Source of the DNA: Zoroaster sp. YZ-2022
Taxonomy: Eukaryota > Echinodermata > Asteroidea > Forcipulatida > Zoroasteridae
Assembly (NCBI GenBank): GCA_029582265.1
Contig: CM055816.1
Coordinates: 38,758,466-38,822,465 of the forward strand
Length of the DNA: 64,000 nt
Direction: 5' to 3'
Shown piece after piece: positions 1-12,180 of the stretch (position 1 is the stretch's first letter; every line of letters begins with the position of its first letter). A program made the translations under genes and the position numbers. Under the pieces are notes generated by a model. It was not told where the DNA came from. It saw only the letters and a program-made list of their open reading frames with translations, and searched no databases.

Positions 1-164
1 GCCTTCCGGAATCACCTATTCCCTGCTCGCAGGGACACTCTAGTATTACATCATTTGCATATCGGGGTGACTCATAACAGTAAGTTTAATAGACACTCTA
101 TGAGACTAATAATGACTACAAATATTGTATTACATAGCTAATTTAGCTTTAATATTATTCATAT

Positions 165-1310
165 TTTAATAAAGTTATTTGTTCAGAAAAATGAATAGGA
201 ATCGTCGAAAAATCGATCTCACCGTCGTCTTTTTCTCTATAAAATTTAACCCACAAGTACACTGAGCCAAAAAAGAAACTTATAAAATTTTAACAGATCA
301 CCAAATAAAATTCTGTGCATGAAAATGTACCAAATTTGGATACAATATTACTGCAATGTATTGCTTCAAATGGCAGTCAATAACCAATTGTTTGCTTCAA
401 TGACACAAGAGAAATGTGCACTGACCCAAAGGACTTGCTGTTCCACATGTCACATTCTTCAGCTGCAGCCCTGTACACACATGCATGTTAGCCTTGGCAT
501 ATCTGTTTCATTAGCAATACTCAGAAGGACTAGAGCAACCCTGTATGAAGACTTGCAATCATGCAGGTAAGGGGTGCAAATCCCTTTACAAATTCTTTTG
601 TTTCAGTCATTGGCATGCATGTGTGTACAGGGCTGCAGCTGAAGAATGTGACATGTGGAACAGCAAGTCCTTTGGGTCAGTGCACATTTCTCTTGTGTCA
701 TTGAAGCAAACAATTGGTTATTGACTGCCATTTGAAGCAATACATTGCAGTAATATTGTATCCAAATTTGGTACATTTTCATGCACAGAATTTTATTTGG
801 TGATCTGTTAAAATTTTATAAGTTTCTTTTTTGGCTCAGTGTATATCATAAATTTAAACGGTCCAAATTCTTGTAAATCTAAAGTCAACTTTTCGATTAT
901 CGGTGCTTCGGCACCTTTGTAAAATACATGTAAATCTTTTTCTCTTTTATGACCCAGCGGTATAGTCATTATTCGCTTTCGCAAATATTCTCCACCGTCG
1001 ATTGGCGGTTCGTCAAATTCTAAAACACCACGGCGCCAATCTCTCACAATCTTATACAAATCTTTTCGCAAATGTCTTCCTGGTCATATCGGAATAGCTT
1101 CATCTTCTATAACAACCTCAAGTTGACGCTTTGTTAATTTTGTTAATGGCCTTTGTTTATGCCGTTTTATATATTTTTTTTACTGCATTGTAATAAGAAC
1201 GTTTATCAACTTTATCCTTTTGGTTTTGCACAAGAATTAATGGTCTGTTCTCGCGCAAACTCTTTCAATTCTCGCAATGTCCATTTCGATAAATATCTTC
1301 TTTCTTCCAT
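165..1310 (-). pseudogene. Broken Maverick/Polinton-like ORF
   Basis: Minus-strand coding remains start at an ATG at 1308-1310 (MEERRYLSKWTLRELKEF) and run leftward with several frameshifts and one in-frame stop near 1080. The longest open piece (808-1071) reads RKDLYKIVRDWRRGVLEF, then IIEKLTLDLQEFGPF. On the far side of a 586-bp palindrome (258-843) the same strand resumes with WVKFYREKDDGEIDF. The style (a SAP-like basic N-terminus followed by a block ending in a 'K-F-x-x-x-x-x-V-K-F' strand) resembles the protein found upstream of the protein-primed DNA polymerase in invertebrate Maverick/Polinton elements. That assignment is from memory of the family and is uncertain. The gene is clearly dead here. 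Confidence 0.45.
258..843. repeat. Large near-perfect palindrome, 230-bp arms
   Basis: The arm 258-487 is the reverse complement of 614-843. I found no mismatch by eye. The 126-bp spacer is 488-613. The outer ends read TACACTGAGCC and GGCTCAGTGTA. It interrupts the Polinton-like ORF, which can be read on both flanks, so it is probably an inserted foldback element. The near-identity of the arms means a recent insertion or gene conversion; an assembly palindrome is the alternative. Confidence 0.85.
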
Positions 1311-2660
1311 ACTATCTTTACTATATATCTAAATAATGTTAAATCGATTTCTCATTTTTATAAGTGTGAGTTTTTTAAATCGATTTAATATTTTTTTTGG
1401 ACATTTTTATTAAAATTAAATTTTTTTCCGTGCAAGATTTTATATATATTCAAAAAATCAGTCTTAGTACCTTTTAGTTCCCTACTACTACCCACGATGT
1501 ACTAAATATACATATACTACTCTACCACCCTTTTTATTTAGTACACAAACCACACCCCACCCTTTTTTAAATACATCAACATATGACGTCATCAACAGCC
1601 CAAAACGACAATATTTATATTTTGATAAAAGTCATTTTTATAAAAAATCAACTACTGAGCCCCATTTATATGTACTAAAATCAGCTTTATGATTTTTAGA
1701 TGAGAGAAAAAATATAGCTTAGTTTGTTTCCACATTTACATGTACAAAATCAGTTTTATCATTTTTGTTCTAAAAAATCATTTTTATGAAAATAAAAATC
1801 ATTTTTATGAAAATAAAAATCATTTTAATGAAAAAATCAACAACTGAGCCAGGAGCCCCATTTACATATACTACTGGAGTTGATGAGACTATATCGATAC
1901 TTCAGTGTACACCCACTAGGACCTGTGATGTCGCTTACGACTCGTCTGTGGAGTGTTTTGAGAAAGTTCATCTGGACCGAGTGAAGTGTCTGAGAGCTGA
2001 ATTTAATTCTGGAAGAGACATTTTGTGAACTAAATCTACAGTTCAGTATTTTTGGGATTTCTTCTTTCCCATATAATTATTTGTCACGGTAGTCGACTTG
2101 TGTCCCCGTGGTTTCGTCTATTTCCGGCCGTTTGTTGGAGGTGAATTTGCCCCACGTCCAGCTCTATTTACACCGTGTCAGAGAACTGTTTTTGTGTCAT
2201 TTTCGCTGGAGCATGCTCAGTCCTCGCCCGTAAGATCTTCTTATTTAGTATAAGATCTTTTCTGAATGTACACTTGTTTACCCTAATCATTGTACGCTTG
2301 TTAAACCCATCGATATTTGAAGCGGTTGATATTTTCATTATTAAATCATAAGTTGTTTCTTTGTTCTTTATATCAGTGTGACCTTGTTTGATTTCTTTGT
2401 TGCATCTGAGAAAATTCAGGCTTTTTGAGTAATTTTCATTCACATTTGATGATTTTCGGATCGTAACAGTTGCCTAATATAAACACCAATGGTGTAGTTT
2501 TTAACACCACAGTTTTTGCAGTGTAGCCTATATATATAAAGGGGAGTTAAAGACACTTCAACGGTACCTAAATTAATTAATCGGACATGATGTCACTGCA
2601 ATGGGTCCTTCGTATGAAAGTACTATATATAACCATATGGTGCACAGTTTAAATCTTTAT
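1311..2660. other. Gene-free AT-rich stretch with a short tandem repeat
   Basis: I see no supported gene. Positions about 1775-1838 hold three copies of a 22-bp unit (AAAATCATTTTTATGAAAAT). The AAATCGATTT motif near 1350-1390 occurs twice. A short open frame at 1870-2028 is cysteine-containing, but it has no recognisable family and no convincing splice sites. Confidence 0.5.
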
Positions 2661-3113
2661 AGCTGACATAAAACACAATAAAGGGGGCCACTTTGCATCC
2701 GTCACGTTAGCAGTTTTTCCAATGGTTGTTATTTATTTTTAAGTACCTGAAACCGACCAAAAAGTGTTTCAACATGTGAATGGACATGCAGGCTTATACT
2801 AGAACTAATTTGAGTTGATTTATTTTATTATTTTATTTTTTTATTTATTGTTTTACCCTCAAATTTCCATAAAAATTGGACGGAAAAAGTTACCTCACTT
2901 TTCCATACATTTATTGATGGAAATTTTAGGCTAATTAAAACAATAATGGTAATAATCAACTCAAATTATCTTTAGGATAAGCATGCATGTCTATTCAAAT
3001 GTTGAAATTCTTTTTGGGTAGTGTCAGATATTAAAAAAAAAATTACAACCATAAGAAAAACTGCTAACGTGACGGTAGGAAAGTGGCCCCTTTTATTGTG
3101 TTTTATGTCAGCT
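2661..3113. mobile_element. Foldback/MITE with long inverted arms
   Basis: The ends AGCTGACATAAAACACAATA (2661) and its reverse complement (ending 3113) open arms of about 200-220 bp. The arms diverge by scattered substitutions and meet near 2905-2920. There is no coding capacity. It lies in the intron just downstream of the SLC16-like exon; its edge is 8 bp beyond the GTAAGA of the splice donor. Confidence 0.8.
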
Positions 3114-3127
3114 GGGCCTACTCTTAC

Positions 3128-3360
3128 CTATCAATCCCAACGTAGTGCCTATCATGCCAATCATCCAACCGGTGACAGCCGTTTTAGTTCCAAACTGATG
3201 TTGTAACGTCGGTAACATTATCCCAAGCCCTTTCACAAATCCCGTCCATATTACATTCGATGTCCGCAATGATAACACAGCAATCCACCCTGGAAAGCCG
3301 CCGTCTTGTCCCTGTTTTTCTTTGCGTGCGCTGTCATTATAATTGCTTGAAGTAGGGAGT
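3128..3360 (-). CDS. SLC16/monocarboxylate-transporter-like exon (partial gene)
   Basis: Read on the minus strand, this exon encodes a polar lead (SARKEKQGQ) followed by DGGFPGWIAVLSL and then a hydrophobic run with FVKGLGIMLPTLQHQFGT and TGWMIGMIGTTLGLIG. The D-G-G-(W/F)-G-W entry into TM1 and the following short loop and TM2 start are the signature of the SLC16 branch of the major facilitator superfamily, plasma-membrane carriers of monocarboxylates and related solutes. The exon ends in a phase-1 donor (GATAG|GTAAGAG; intron starts at 3127 going down). The 5' limit is not certain: the frame is open to about 3385 without a clear Met, so an acceptor probably lies there. The remaining exons must be outside the window, to the left. 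The transported substrate cannot be inferred. Confidence 0.75.
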
Positions 3361-5650
3361 ATTATTTCACTTTTTTGACTTTTTTATATTCTGCCCCCTC
3401 AAAACATGTACAGGCCTATTAGAAACAAAAATAGATCATTAAAATAAAAATTTGATATTTCTAACCCCCTGTACATGCCCCCTGAAAGTTTTGCTTGAAG
3501 GGCGCCCTCTGTTGTCAGTTTAACGTAAAGGTTCCCTGACTCTATATGCACTGTAGAGACATACATAATGGTGGTTACCAGACTGTGTATGTGATTATGT
3601 ACCACACATAATCTAGAATGGTTACTAATCAGCTGTTCGTTGTTTGTTGACATGGTTGATGGGTTTTAACTCAATTAAGACAATTATATATTTAGGTTAG
3701 TAAATGTATATACATCATATCATCTAAAAGGATTGTTTACTGGCAAAGTTGGGCAGTGACAGAAGTTATCATCTGTGACCTTAGTTGGGTAAGTTTGTTT
3801 TTAATAATATTAATATTAGTCACCATGCACCCATATGTATTACTGCAAGAAATTTCCATGGGAGTTAACTTGGGAACATTGTATTTGACATGTCTGGGAC
3901 TTGTTATCATCTTAAACATGAAATATTAACCCACTGGTTACTGTCATAGAAATAGTATAGTTTGTACAATCACGATGATATAATAGTAATAGTAAGTAAA
4001 AGAGAATACAAAGTTGGTAGTTCCCAAATAAATTTAAGGTTTACAACTGTGTAACCCCTGAACCTTTGAAGTTGAATCTTAGCTTAAAATAAAATAGTGG
4101 GATATGGGATTTATTATTTGAATGTTTTTAAGGGATAGTGTGTGGCTGATATTTAAGCACATTTAAAAATATTTGTTTACAATATTATCTCACTTTCTAT
4201 AAATAAATTGTGTAATAATACATTTGACTTGTTATTTCACACATAATTAATTATAAATGTTTTTTTTTAAAGGTAATAGCTACAGCTATATCTGGTGATC
4301 AGGACTCCTCCACCGAGCTACTTAAGCCCCTCCTGCACCAGCATTCCACATTCTCCTTGAAGATGATCAAAGCATATATACAGATTGAAATGTTGAGTTA
4401 ACCAAAGGTTCTTCTCAGAACCCTTACTACTCAAAAGAGATTATTTCAATATGTCATCAGTCATCACAAATCTTACTATATCTAAAGATGATGCTTCACA
4501 TCTACATACTAGCAGAACTTGTTCAAGAGCATTAGATCTACTGTATCATTTACAGAAATACATTTTGGCATTATACAATCCAAAATCCCTGCTAAGACAT
4601 GAAATATGTTGTTAATGTTAATTAGATGTATAAATATATTTTGTACTATTTTATAAATAGAGAATTGGCTGTTGCAAATTGCTTACCAACCTAAAGGACG
4701 CGTAGTATATAAATGCAAAATAATAGTTACTGGCCTTACATCTCAAACCTAGCGGGTTCTTTCTCTGAGAAAGAACTTGCTAGGTTCAAACTATAACTGA
4801 GGCCAATAACTACTTTTTACATTCATACTATTTTATTAATTAATTCTTTTCTAGAAGAATGTTAAAAGCAAATATAAATTTTATATTATTCCAGGATAAA
4901 ATAAGTTTGATACAATAATGAAATAAAATCTTCAGTTGCAATGCATATAAACCCACGGGAACACTGTGTTTTATTCATATAAATGTTATTTTTTAATCAG
5001 ATTTTTTGTTTCATAAGGCAACACGGAAAGGTTGTCATGGAATAGTATGCTAAAATTTCAACAGGTAAACATGAGAAAGTACTTTAAATTAATTGCTGAA
5101 GTGATGTTCTCTTCATTGCTTCCCTATCACTGTGTTTCAAACAAAATAGACGGGTGCCCCAACGACGGTATACAGGTAATCTGCACAAGAAGTCAGGATG
5201 CCATGCCGCTTCACAAAAACAAATCTTCAGGGGGCATGTACAGGGGGGTTAACGCTCTCAAATGATTTTTTGAGTATTTTTTCCTTGTTTCTTATAGGTT
5301 GGTACATATTTTGAGGGGGCATCTAAAAAAAATTGGGTTAATACCTCCCCCCCCCCCCGCCCCCCGCCGTACTTGAAGGAATTCGACTTTCCGTCATGTT
5401 TGTTGCTCAAAATTACACGTTGGAATTGGATGAAGAAAACTTACTAATGGGATTTTACTTTGTGGTTGTTAGGGTGTGCAACGTCACTTCACATCGCACA
5501 ATCATTATGACAACAACGACTCTGGATACAAAAAAACACATTAACCATTAACTTAAGTAATGTAGTTCTCGTGTTGACTGAAGACCTTCAACGTAAGTTG
5601 CTTTCCATCAACATTAACACAACATCAACAAATGTTCAACGATCCCCCGG
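3361..5650. other. Gene-free AT-rich spacer
   Basis: I see no supported gene. A G-rich motif, GGGGGCATGTACAGGGGG, occurs once per strand (about 3468-3490 and 5229-5250), which points to a dispersed repeat. A poly-C tract sits at 5346-5368. The short open frames here lack conserved motifs. Confidence 0.5.
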
Positions 5651-6433
5651 ACATTCAATATTTTTAGTAAAATGATGCATTTTCCCACCATTTCTCTTCC
5701 CGTTTTCGCCCATGAAGAACACTTTTATGTCACCGGACCCTCCATTACGTAAAATTTTACCTCGAAATGGTGAGTTTCCCACTCATTTTTGCATCGGTGG
5801 CTGACGTTCACGCACACATACAGGCAGCTGGCAGACATGTAGAAGTTTGTGTGCGTGCGCATTTCCATGTACAGTATTTTAGGTATCACACACGCAGTAC
5901 AGGGTGGCAACACATTACGGTGGCCGCTGCCGGCACTTTGCACCAAAAGTGCCAAACAAGACAAAGATCCAGTTAGTATTGTGTAGTCGTGTAATATTTG
6001 TAATATTTTGGTTTCTGTTTTTTTATATTATATATTTTATGTGGCCGTGTTTTTCCACTGTTGTCTTGTGCAAAGATATAGTAAATTTAATCAAATCCAA
6101 ACACTACACGACTGCGCAGAACTAACTGGTTCTGTGTCTTGTTTTGTCAGCGGCCACCGTAATGTGAATACCTATACTGTACCTAAACATGTGCGCATAC
6201 GCGCAAACTTTCTACATGTCTGACAGCTGCTTGTATGTTGCATGTGCATGAACGTTTGCCACCGAAGCAAATACAAGTGGGAAACATCACCATTTTCAGG
6301 TAAAATTTTACGTACGAAGGGTCCGGCAACCATTGTGAGATAAAACACAAAAACGGAAAGTGTTCTTTAACGTGAGCGAAAATGGGAAGATAAATGGTGG
6401 GAAATGCATCATTTTATTCAATATATTGAATGT
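5651..6433. mobile_element. Long-TIR palindromic MITE
   Basis: The termini ACATTCAATAT (5651) and ATATTGAATGT (ending 6433) begin imperfect inverted arms of about 330 bp. For example, the block GATGCATTTTCCCACCATTT at 5684 is matched in reverse by AAATGGTGGGAAATGCATC near 6391-6410, and CACATTACGGTGGCCGC pairs with GCGGCCACCGTAATGTG. No transposase is encoded. It is a non-autonomous DNA transposon or foldback element. Confidence 0.8.
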
Positions 6434-6650
6434 ACAAGGTAAATTAGGTTCAATCGGGATGACCCTGACGTGGTATAATAACATAGAGCATAATACAGTA
6501 TGGGAGCTTGAGGGCCGCTATGTGAAGGGTATATCCCTTTTGGCTTTCCGATAAGAAAGTATGTACGTGGACATGGCAATAGTGTACCCAAAGCATGTAG
6601 GAAGGAGGAGGAGGAGACAAGAAGCAAGGAAGAGGAGACAGAAAAGAGCA

Positions 6651-6975
6651 GCGCACGTATCCACCAAACTGGTGCTCAAGGCGCATTATACTATTACCCC
6701 TGCTCATCAGGCTCATAAATCATTCCTGAAACCATCTCGGCTCCCTAGGAGTATACAGCTCAATTGCTGCCATTACAGTGCATATAGGGCTAATCAATCA
6801 CAACAACTAACTCTGCCCTTACAGGTACCCATCGGTGGACAGAAGCAATTATGGTAAAGTGTCTTGCTCAAGGACAAAGGCACCCCAGTCGTGGCTGGGA
6901 TTCGAACGCACATTCTGACGACTCAGCCATCAGAACACAAATCCGATGCTCTAAACCGCTCGACCATGGCACTCC
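6651..6975 (-). mobile_element. tRNA-derived SINE, copy 1
   Basis: Minus-strand SINE. Its tRNA-like head, at the right end, contains an A-box-like TGGTCGAGCGGTTTA and a B-box-like CGTTCGAATCC, with a long variable arm of the Leu/Ser type. The body shares GCGCACGTATCCACC, TTATTACCCCTGCTCATCA and GGTACCCAT with the copies at 32.4, 33.0 and 55.5 kb. It is a retroposon, not a functional tRNA gene. Confidence 0.8.
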
Positions 6976-8145
6976 ATGTAGTGACGTCACGTTTGCTTTC
7001 CTGTAACCTTTATGAACACATCTCCAGAAAAAGACCACGCACGCGAGTGGCGAAGCAACAAGCGCCTCAACCAGTCCGTTCCGACAATGCTTTACTAGTA
7101 CTACCGAGTTATTCATGAACCTCCAGGAAAATTAATAATTTATGCATGCAAATTTATTTAAACCAATCACCGTAAGCAAAATGTTGGGCGTTTAATTGTC
7201 TAATAGGTGATACCATACCTAAAGTACATTAGTTACCTAATGCATTATGTATTAACATTTCTATGCCGAATATATAAGACCACAGAAGTAAAACAAAATC
7301 ACAGAACAGACTGCAGTGGTGCGGCAATGTGTTCCGGGTTGCTGCGTGGGCTTTAATTAAAGGCTACATTTCCAGGGAGAAGTGGTGTACGCCTCTCCAC
7401 TGACTTCGTAGGCCACCAAACAAGCATATTACCTTCCATACCTTCCCCCAATCATCAGCATTATGTAAAGTAATTTTGTCCTAGTCCTGTTTATTTGTGT
7501 TAGCCTATTAAGTTACAAGTACATGTATTGTTATTCATAGATGCAGCATGTGCCCTGAGCCAGATTGCCTTGTACGTTTACGCTTGTGCATCCTCTCTTT
7601 ATACAGCTCAGAGCACATGCATGTACACTGAAAACATTACATAGTCAATTTGTAGAAAAAATTAGTCAAACGGGCAACAAAAATCAGTCTTTCAATGTCT
7701 GACTATGTTTTCAATGTGAAATACTAATTGGATAACTGTTGACTAATTCAACAAAATGAAATACCAATTTAAAATTTTCAAAGACCAATACGAACTTTGT
7801 TAATACTAATTTTGCTGTTGGACTAATTGATGCAGTACTGATTTACTAATTTAATTGGTCTCCTCAATTCGAAATTACCCTTGACATAGAAATTACAAAT
7901 CGGTTGACTAATATGTTAGAGAAATACTAATGACAATATTTTTGGCACAAGTCATTATATGTAAATGACAAAGTATCTGTCAGTCGATGTATTTTTGACC
8001 CTCCCTCTGAACTCTGGAGCAAAAACGATACTTGTAACGTTTTGAATTAAATACGGTAATGTTTTGTTGTTCTTACATGAAAGCCATTTCTCAACTATCA
8101 AACTAAGAAATTAACAATAAGTTCCTAATTACACTGTTAGAAAAT
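6976..8145. other. Gene-free stretch with a dispersed repeat
   Basis: Positions about 7119-7262 (containing CCGTAAGCAAAATGTTGGGC and ATAGGTGATACCATACCTAA) recur inverted at about 29820-29975, so they belong to a dispersed repeat. No gene is supported in the rest. Confidence 0.5.
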
Positions 8146-9743
8146 GGGCAATACTGTACACAGTGGTTTCACTCCAGCTCAATGGAGTGTTGAGTGCAAT
8201 TAATAGAACAGGTAGAACTTTTGCGGTGGAAATTCGCGCTCCCCGGGCCCGGCCCCCGCCCCCCGCCCCGCGCGCGGCGAAATGTGTTAAACGTACATAT
8301 GTAGTTAGCCGCTCGTCGACGTCGTATATCGTCTGCTCAACTTGACTCCAAGACCATGATGTGGTGATAGTAATTAAGGTAAGAATTAATTGTATTTTCT
8401 AACCTAGATTGTTGAAATTATGCCGCTACATATACATTTAGATGATGAGAAATTATTGAAGTCTGAAATTAATTACAGACGAGTCTGCTGTGCATATTGT
8501 GCAAACCTGCTGTGTGAGTGTAACGTTAGGCCTGCTGACTGTACGTTAAACCGTGCCAACGTTAATGTTATTTGTTAGCGGTTCGATGTATGTAAAGTCG
8601 ACTTGTCCCCCCTCCCCCCAGGGGCAGGGGTGCCCTATCTAACGGTAGACTAGGCTAGAATAACAGTAGAACGTAAGGGACCTTAATCCTAACTCCCTAG
8701 ACAACAAAGCCAGTTGGAGGATTTTGAAGGATTTTTATTGTTTTAGTAGGCCTGGCCTACAATGTCAATGCCTAGGGAGTTAGGGTTAAGACATCTCAGT
8801 GTTGGTGGTCCCAATTTAACGTGGTGGTGCAACCCAAGTGGGTCTCAATGGTCGAGTTATCTCACGGTCGATCACTACGTATACAATTCTGTGCTCAGTA
8901 ACTTGTTATGTTAACTCCACCATTCACAAAGTACATGTAGGAAGTCGTCTGGTTTTGTATATCAGTCAACTTTGCAAATGTTACCGAAATTAGAAGTGTT
9001 TATAGGCCTACTAACGTTATCAACATGCAGGAGAGTCCACTGTTTGGAAGTGCAACTGGTGTCGATTGTTCGGCTGTTAAGTTCACTTTGTGATTCAAGT
9101 TCCTTAATACTAATAGTAATACTAGCCTTGATACAATGATAGCCTAACTAAGTCATTGTTTGTAGGCCGGGTCTAAACTATGCCTGTGATGATGATGGTT
9201 ACGGTTGTTTTAATATAAAGTATTTCCCCAAAGTATTTCTTTGTCCCCCTCACTTGCCCCCCCCCCGGTATGCAACTGCTTAGCACACACATGTAGGCAT
9301 TTTCTTTGCAAAGATGGCAGAAATAGTCTTGATTTTGACGCCATCAGACATTACTGAGGTTTCCATAGGCTACCAGTAGTACTGGTTTCAGATTTTTAAT
9401 GATTCTAATTTTGAAATGTATTTATTTTTGTGTTTCAGTTGAACCTGTATGCAAATTCATGCACCATGAACTCAAAGTAAGTCATTATAGACCTACCTGG
9501 GTTATTTCGTGCTAACTCACCTAGGGGTTGGCAGTGACTGTCTGTAATTTTTTAGATTTTTTTTCCAGAACACCTTTATGGGTAAAATGAACACAGAAAA
9601 TTTTAGCTCCCAATTCCATGGCGTTTCTGAGATATAACCCCTTGAATTCAAAATGTGGTCCTAACAAGAGGAAATTATATAGGTGTGTGGTTGGAGAGGG
9701 GGTTCAAGGTTGAAAAGCCTATAGTCCGGGAGCCCAGCAGGTT

Positions 9744-10460
9744 TTAATCATAATTTTGAGTGCAAAAGGTTTGAAATGTGGGATATGTAGAACTGACTTA
9801 GACAAGTACAAAAAGGGGTTTCTTAAGTTTGGCGAGCGGTGCGTTGGGAAGGGGGAGCCCCTTATAATTACCCAAAAATTCACTTTAATCATAATCTTGA
9901 GTGCATGCCAAATTTCTTCATGGATCGAAAGCTTATGGTGTACTGAATAGGATTTGAGCACTTAAGAAAATAATACATGGTGCAAAGTCCACTTAAGAAA
10001 GCCAGGTAATTAGTGCTAATTACACGTTTAATCATAATGACGAGTGCAAGCATAAAACTAGTGTCAGTGTGTACCTTACACCACGCTGGAACCAAATTTG
10101 CCTCTTAAGAAAGTTTCCGGTGGTGCGATCCATGCTTAAGAAAGGGTCAAAGGTCACTTGGAGTCAATTAGCACAATAATCATAACATTGAGTGCAGCTT
10201 CCAATCATGTGTGGTTTAATAGTCTATCACAGGCTAATCACTGATTACATACTTAAGAGAAAGATACATGGTGCAAAGTTCAATTAAGAAGGTATTTAAT
10301 TAGTGCTAATTACACGTTTAATCATAATTACGAATGCAAGTATAAACCAGTGTGTACCTTTACACTGTGCTATAACAAGATTTGTCACTTAAGAATGTTT
10401 CTGGTGGTGCAATCCTACTTAAGAAAGACTATTACGTGTATATTGCTATACCTTGAAATG
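9744..10460. repeat. Diverged ~143-bp tandem subrepeats
   Basis: Five copies of a core like TTTAATCATAATTNNGAGTGCA lie at about 9744, 9883, 10026, 10171 and 10316. Most are followed by one or more CTTAAGAAA motifs. Spacing is 139-145 bp with substantial divergence. The same array is present, with extra indels, in the second copy at about 14410-15100. Confidence 0.7.
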
Positions 10461-11074
10461 CACGAACAATGCTTTGAGGAACAAAATATGGAAAACAATT
10501 ATCTGCTGACCGTAAGTCTTATAGACGAATCCGACGAGGCCTTCGTCAAGGCGGCTGCCATGGCTGGAGCCGTCGCATATCAACCTTTATCTAGCCAGAA
10601 CGTGGGTAGACAAAGGGTTGGTGTGCGGTGCCCCCGCTATGGCCGCCTTGAGAGGCCTCGTCGATTTGTTTATATGTACCTTGTCTGAATTGATGTGTCT
10701 CTATTCATCGTTCACATTGACACACATGAAGCGTACCATTCGATTAATGAATGTGATTTCCTTTCTCGGTCCATTCATTTATGTGGTGATCTCCTGGCAC
10801 ATTTTCGAAGCCTCCAGACACTACAATTTGTTCATGCTCAATGAATGAGTTCTTTCCAGCAGTCACCAATGAGTCAATAATGGACCCGCACGAAACCCTG
10901 AACGAGCCGCTGATGCCACCCTCGAAAGACACGGAATTTGACCCGATAAGAAACAATGTCCAGTCTTGCCTCACAAATTATTGTGCGTTAATTTGTGTCA
11001 ATTCACAATAAATTTAATCCCTGAAAAATATAATTTCAGAAGTCAACAGTAAGTCACAATATGGACGAAACCAT

Positions 11075-12180
11075 CAGTCAAGGACTGTGAAAGATATAAA
11101 CGAGGTGCAGAAGAGAAAGAATACATCATCTCTGGTCCAGAGCAACGTCGCCCAATTATCAGCGATGCTCTGAAATCTGCCTCTTTCAAAAGAGAACTAC
11201 CTTCCTTCTTACTCAACGAATGGCAGAAACCAGCATATGCGCATATAATTGCAGATCGACATCTCTACCTCGGCCATCTGGGGAAGTGTTTCCACTTCTA
11301 CGTCACCGATGGAGTCGTGCACAGAGAGCTTGCCCAAGAACTGGAAAATAACCATGATGAGGCAGACACGGTAGTCTGTCTGCACGCGAAGAAGATTGAC
11401 GAAATTGGTGTGAACAACATCATCGTTCGGGCGGCCGATACTGATATTGCCGTCATTATGCTGTATCACAGTGAGAAGTTCGAAGCCAAGCTGTGGATGG
11501 ATGTCGGAACTACGACCCGGAATAACCGTTGGTACATACCTTTGTCTGCAATTGCATCTTCGTTGGGCACAGGCATAATTATGTGCAGCACTGCCTGATC
11601 TCCATGCGTTTACTGGGTGTGATTATACATCAGCGTTCGTGAGAAAAGGAAAGGCGCGTCCGCTCACATTAGTGGAGAACGACGTGGAGGTACAGAAGGT
11701 CTTCGGGCAGCTTGCCAAAGAAACTAATGTCAATGAAACAACCCTCACAATCTTGGAGCAGTTCACTGCCTCCTTGTATGGGTCTAAAAAGAGGTGTTCC
11801 CTGAACGAGTACCGACATTACCTGGTCGAGAGAGCATTTGCGCCTAAAAGGCTGCGTCACACCATTACTGAAGCTGCGGGTATTGATGGTAGCAGCCTTC
11901 CCCTTAAGCTGAGCTCAGGCCACATGCGAAACGAGCAGCTTTCGTTGCGAGGATGTGGGCCAGAGCAACGGAACAAAAGATCGTTCAACATCCAACCCCC
12001 AGCGATGGATGGTCAATGGAAGATGGAACTTACGAAATCACGTGGTTCGAGGGACAACAGCTCCCAGAGACCTTGATCCCCAGCCATGAATATGAAGAGA
12101 GCTGTGCTGACGACAGCAGCGATGATTGCAATCTGTCATCTGATGATGAGGCAGAAGTTCTCTCCTCGGAGGAAGATTAG
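11075..12180 (+). pseudogene. PIN-like nuclease-fold protein of the HAFTGCD family, frame-broken
   Basis: Plus-strand coding begins near 11075 (YKRGAEEKEYIISGPEQ) and runs to TAG at 12178-12180. Landmarks are EADTVVCLHAKK, RAADTDIAVIML, KLWMDVGT and then LHAFTGCDYTSAFVRKGK. The spaced acidic residues (EADT, DTD, GCD) are arranged as in PIN/FEN1-like nucleases. From memory, this block recurs in many uncharacterised, often multicopy proteins of corals, sea urchins and fish. The C-terminus reads WSMEDGTYEITWFEG and ends in an acidic Ser/Asp/Glu tail. Two frameshifts (about 11580, before the HAFTGCD block, and about 11930) prevent one continuous reading. The protein may belong to a mobile element, since it sits in a tandemly repeated unit. 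Its function is unknown. Confidence 0.6.
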
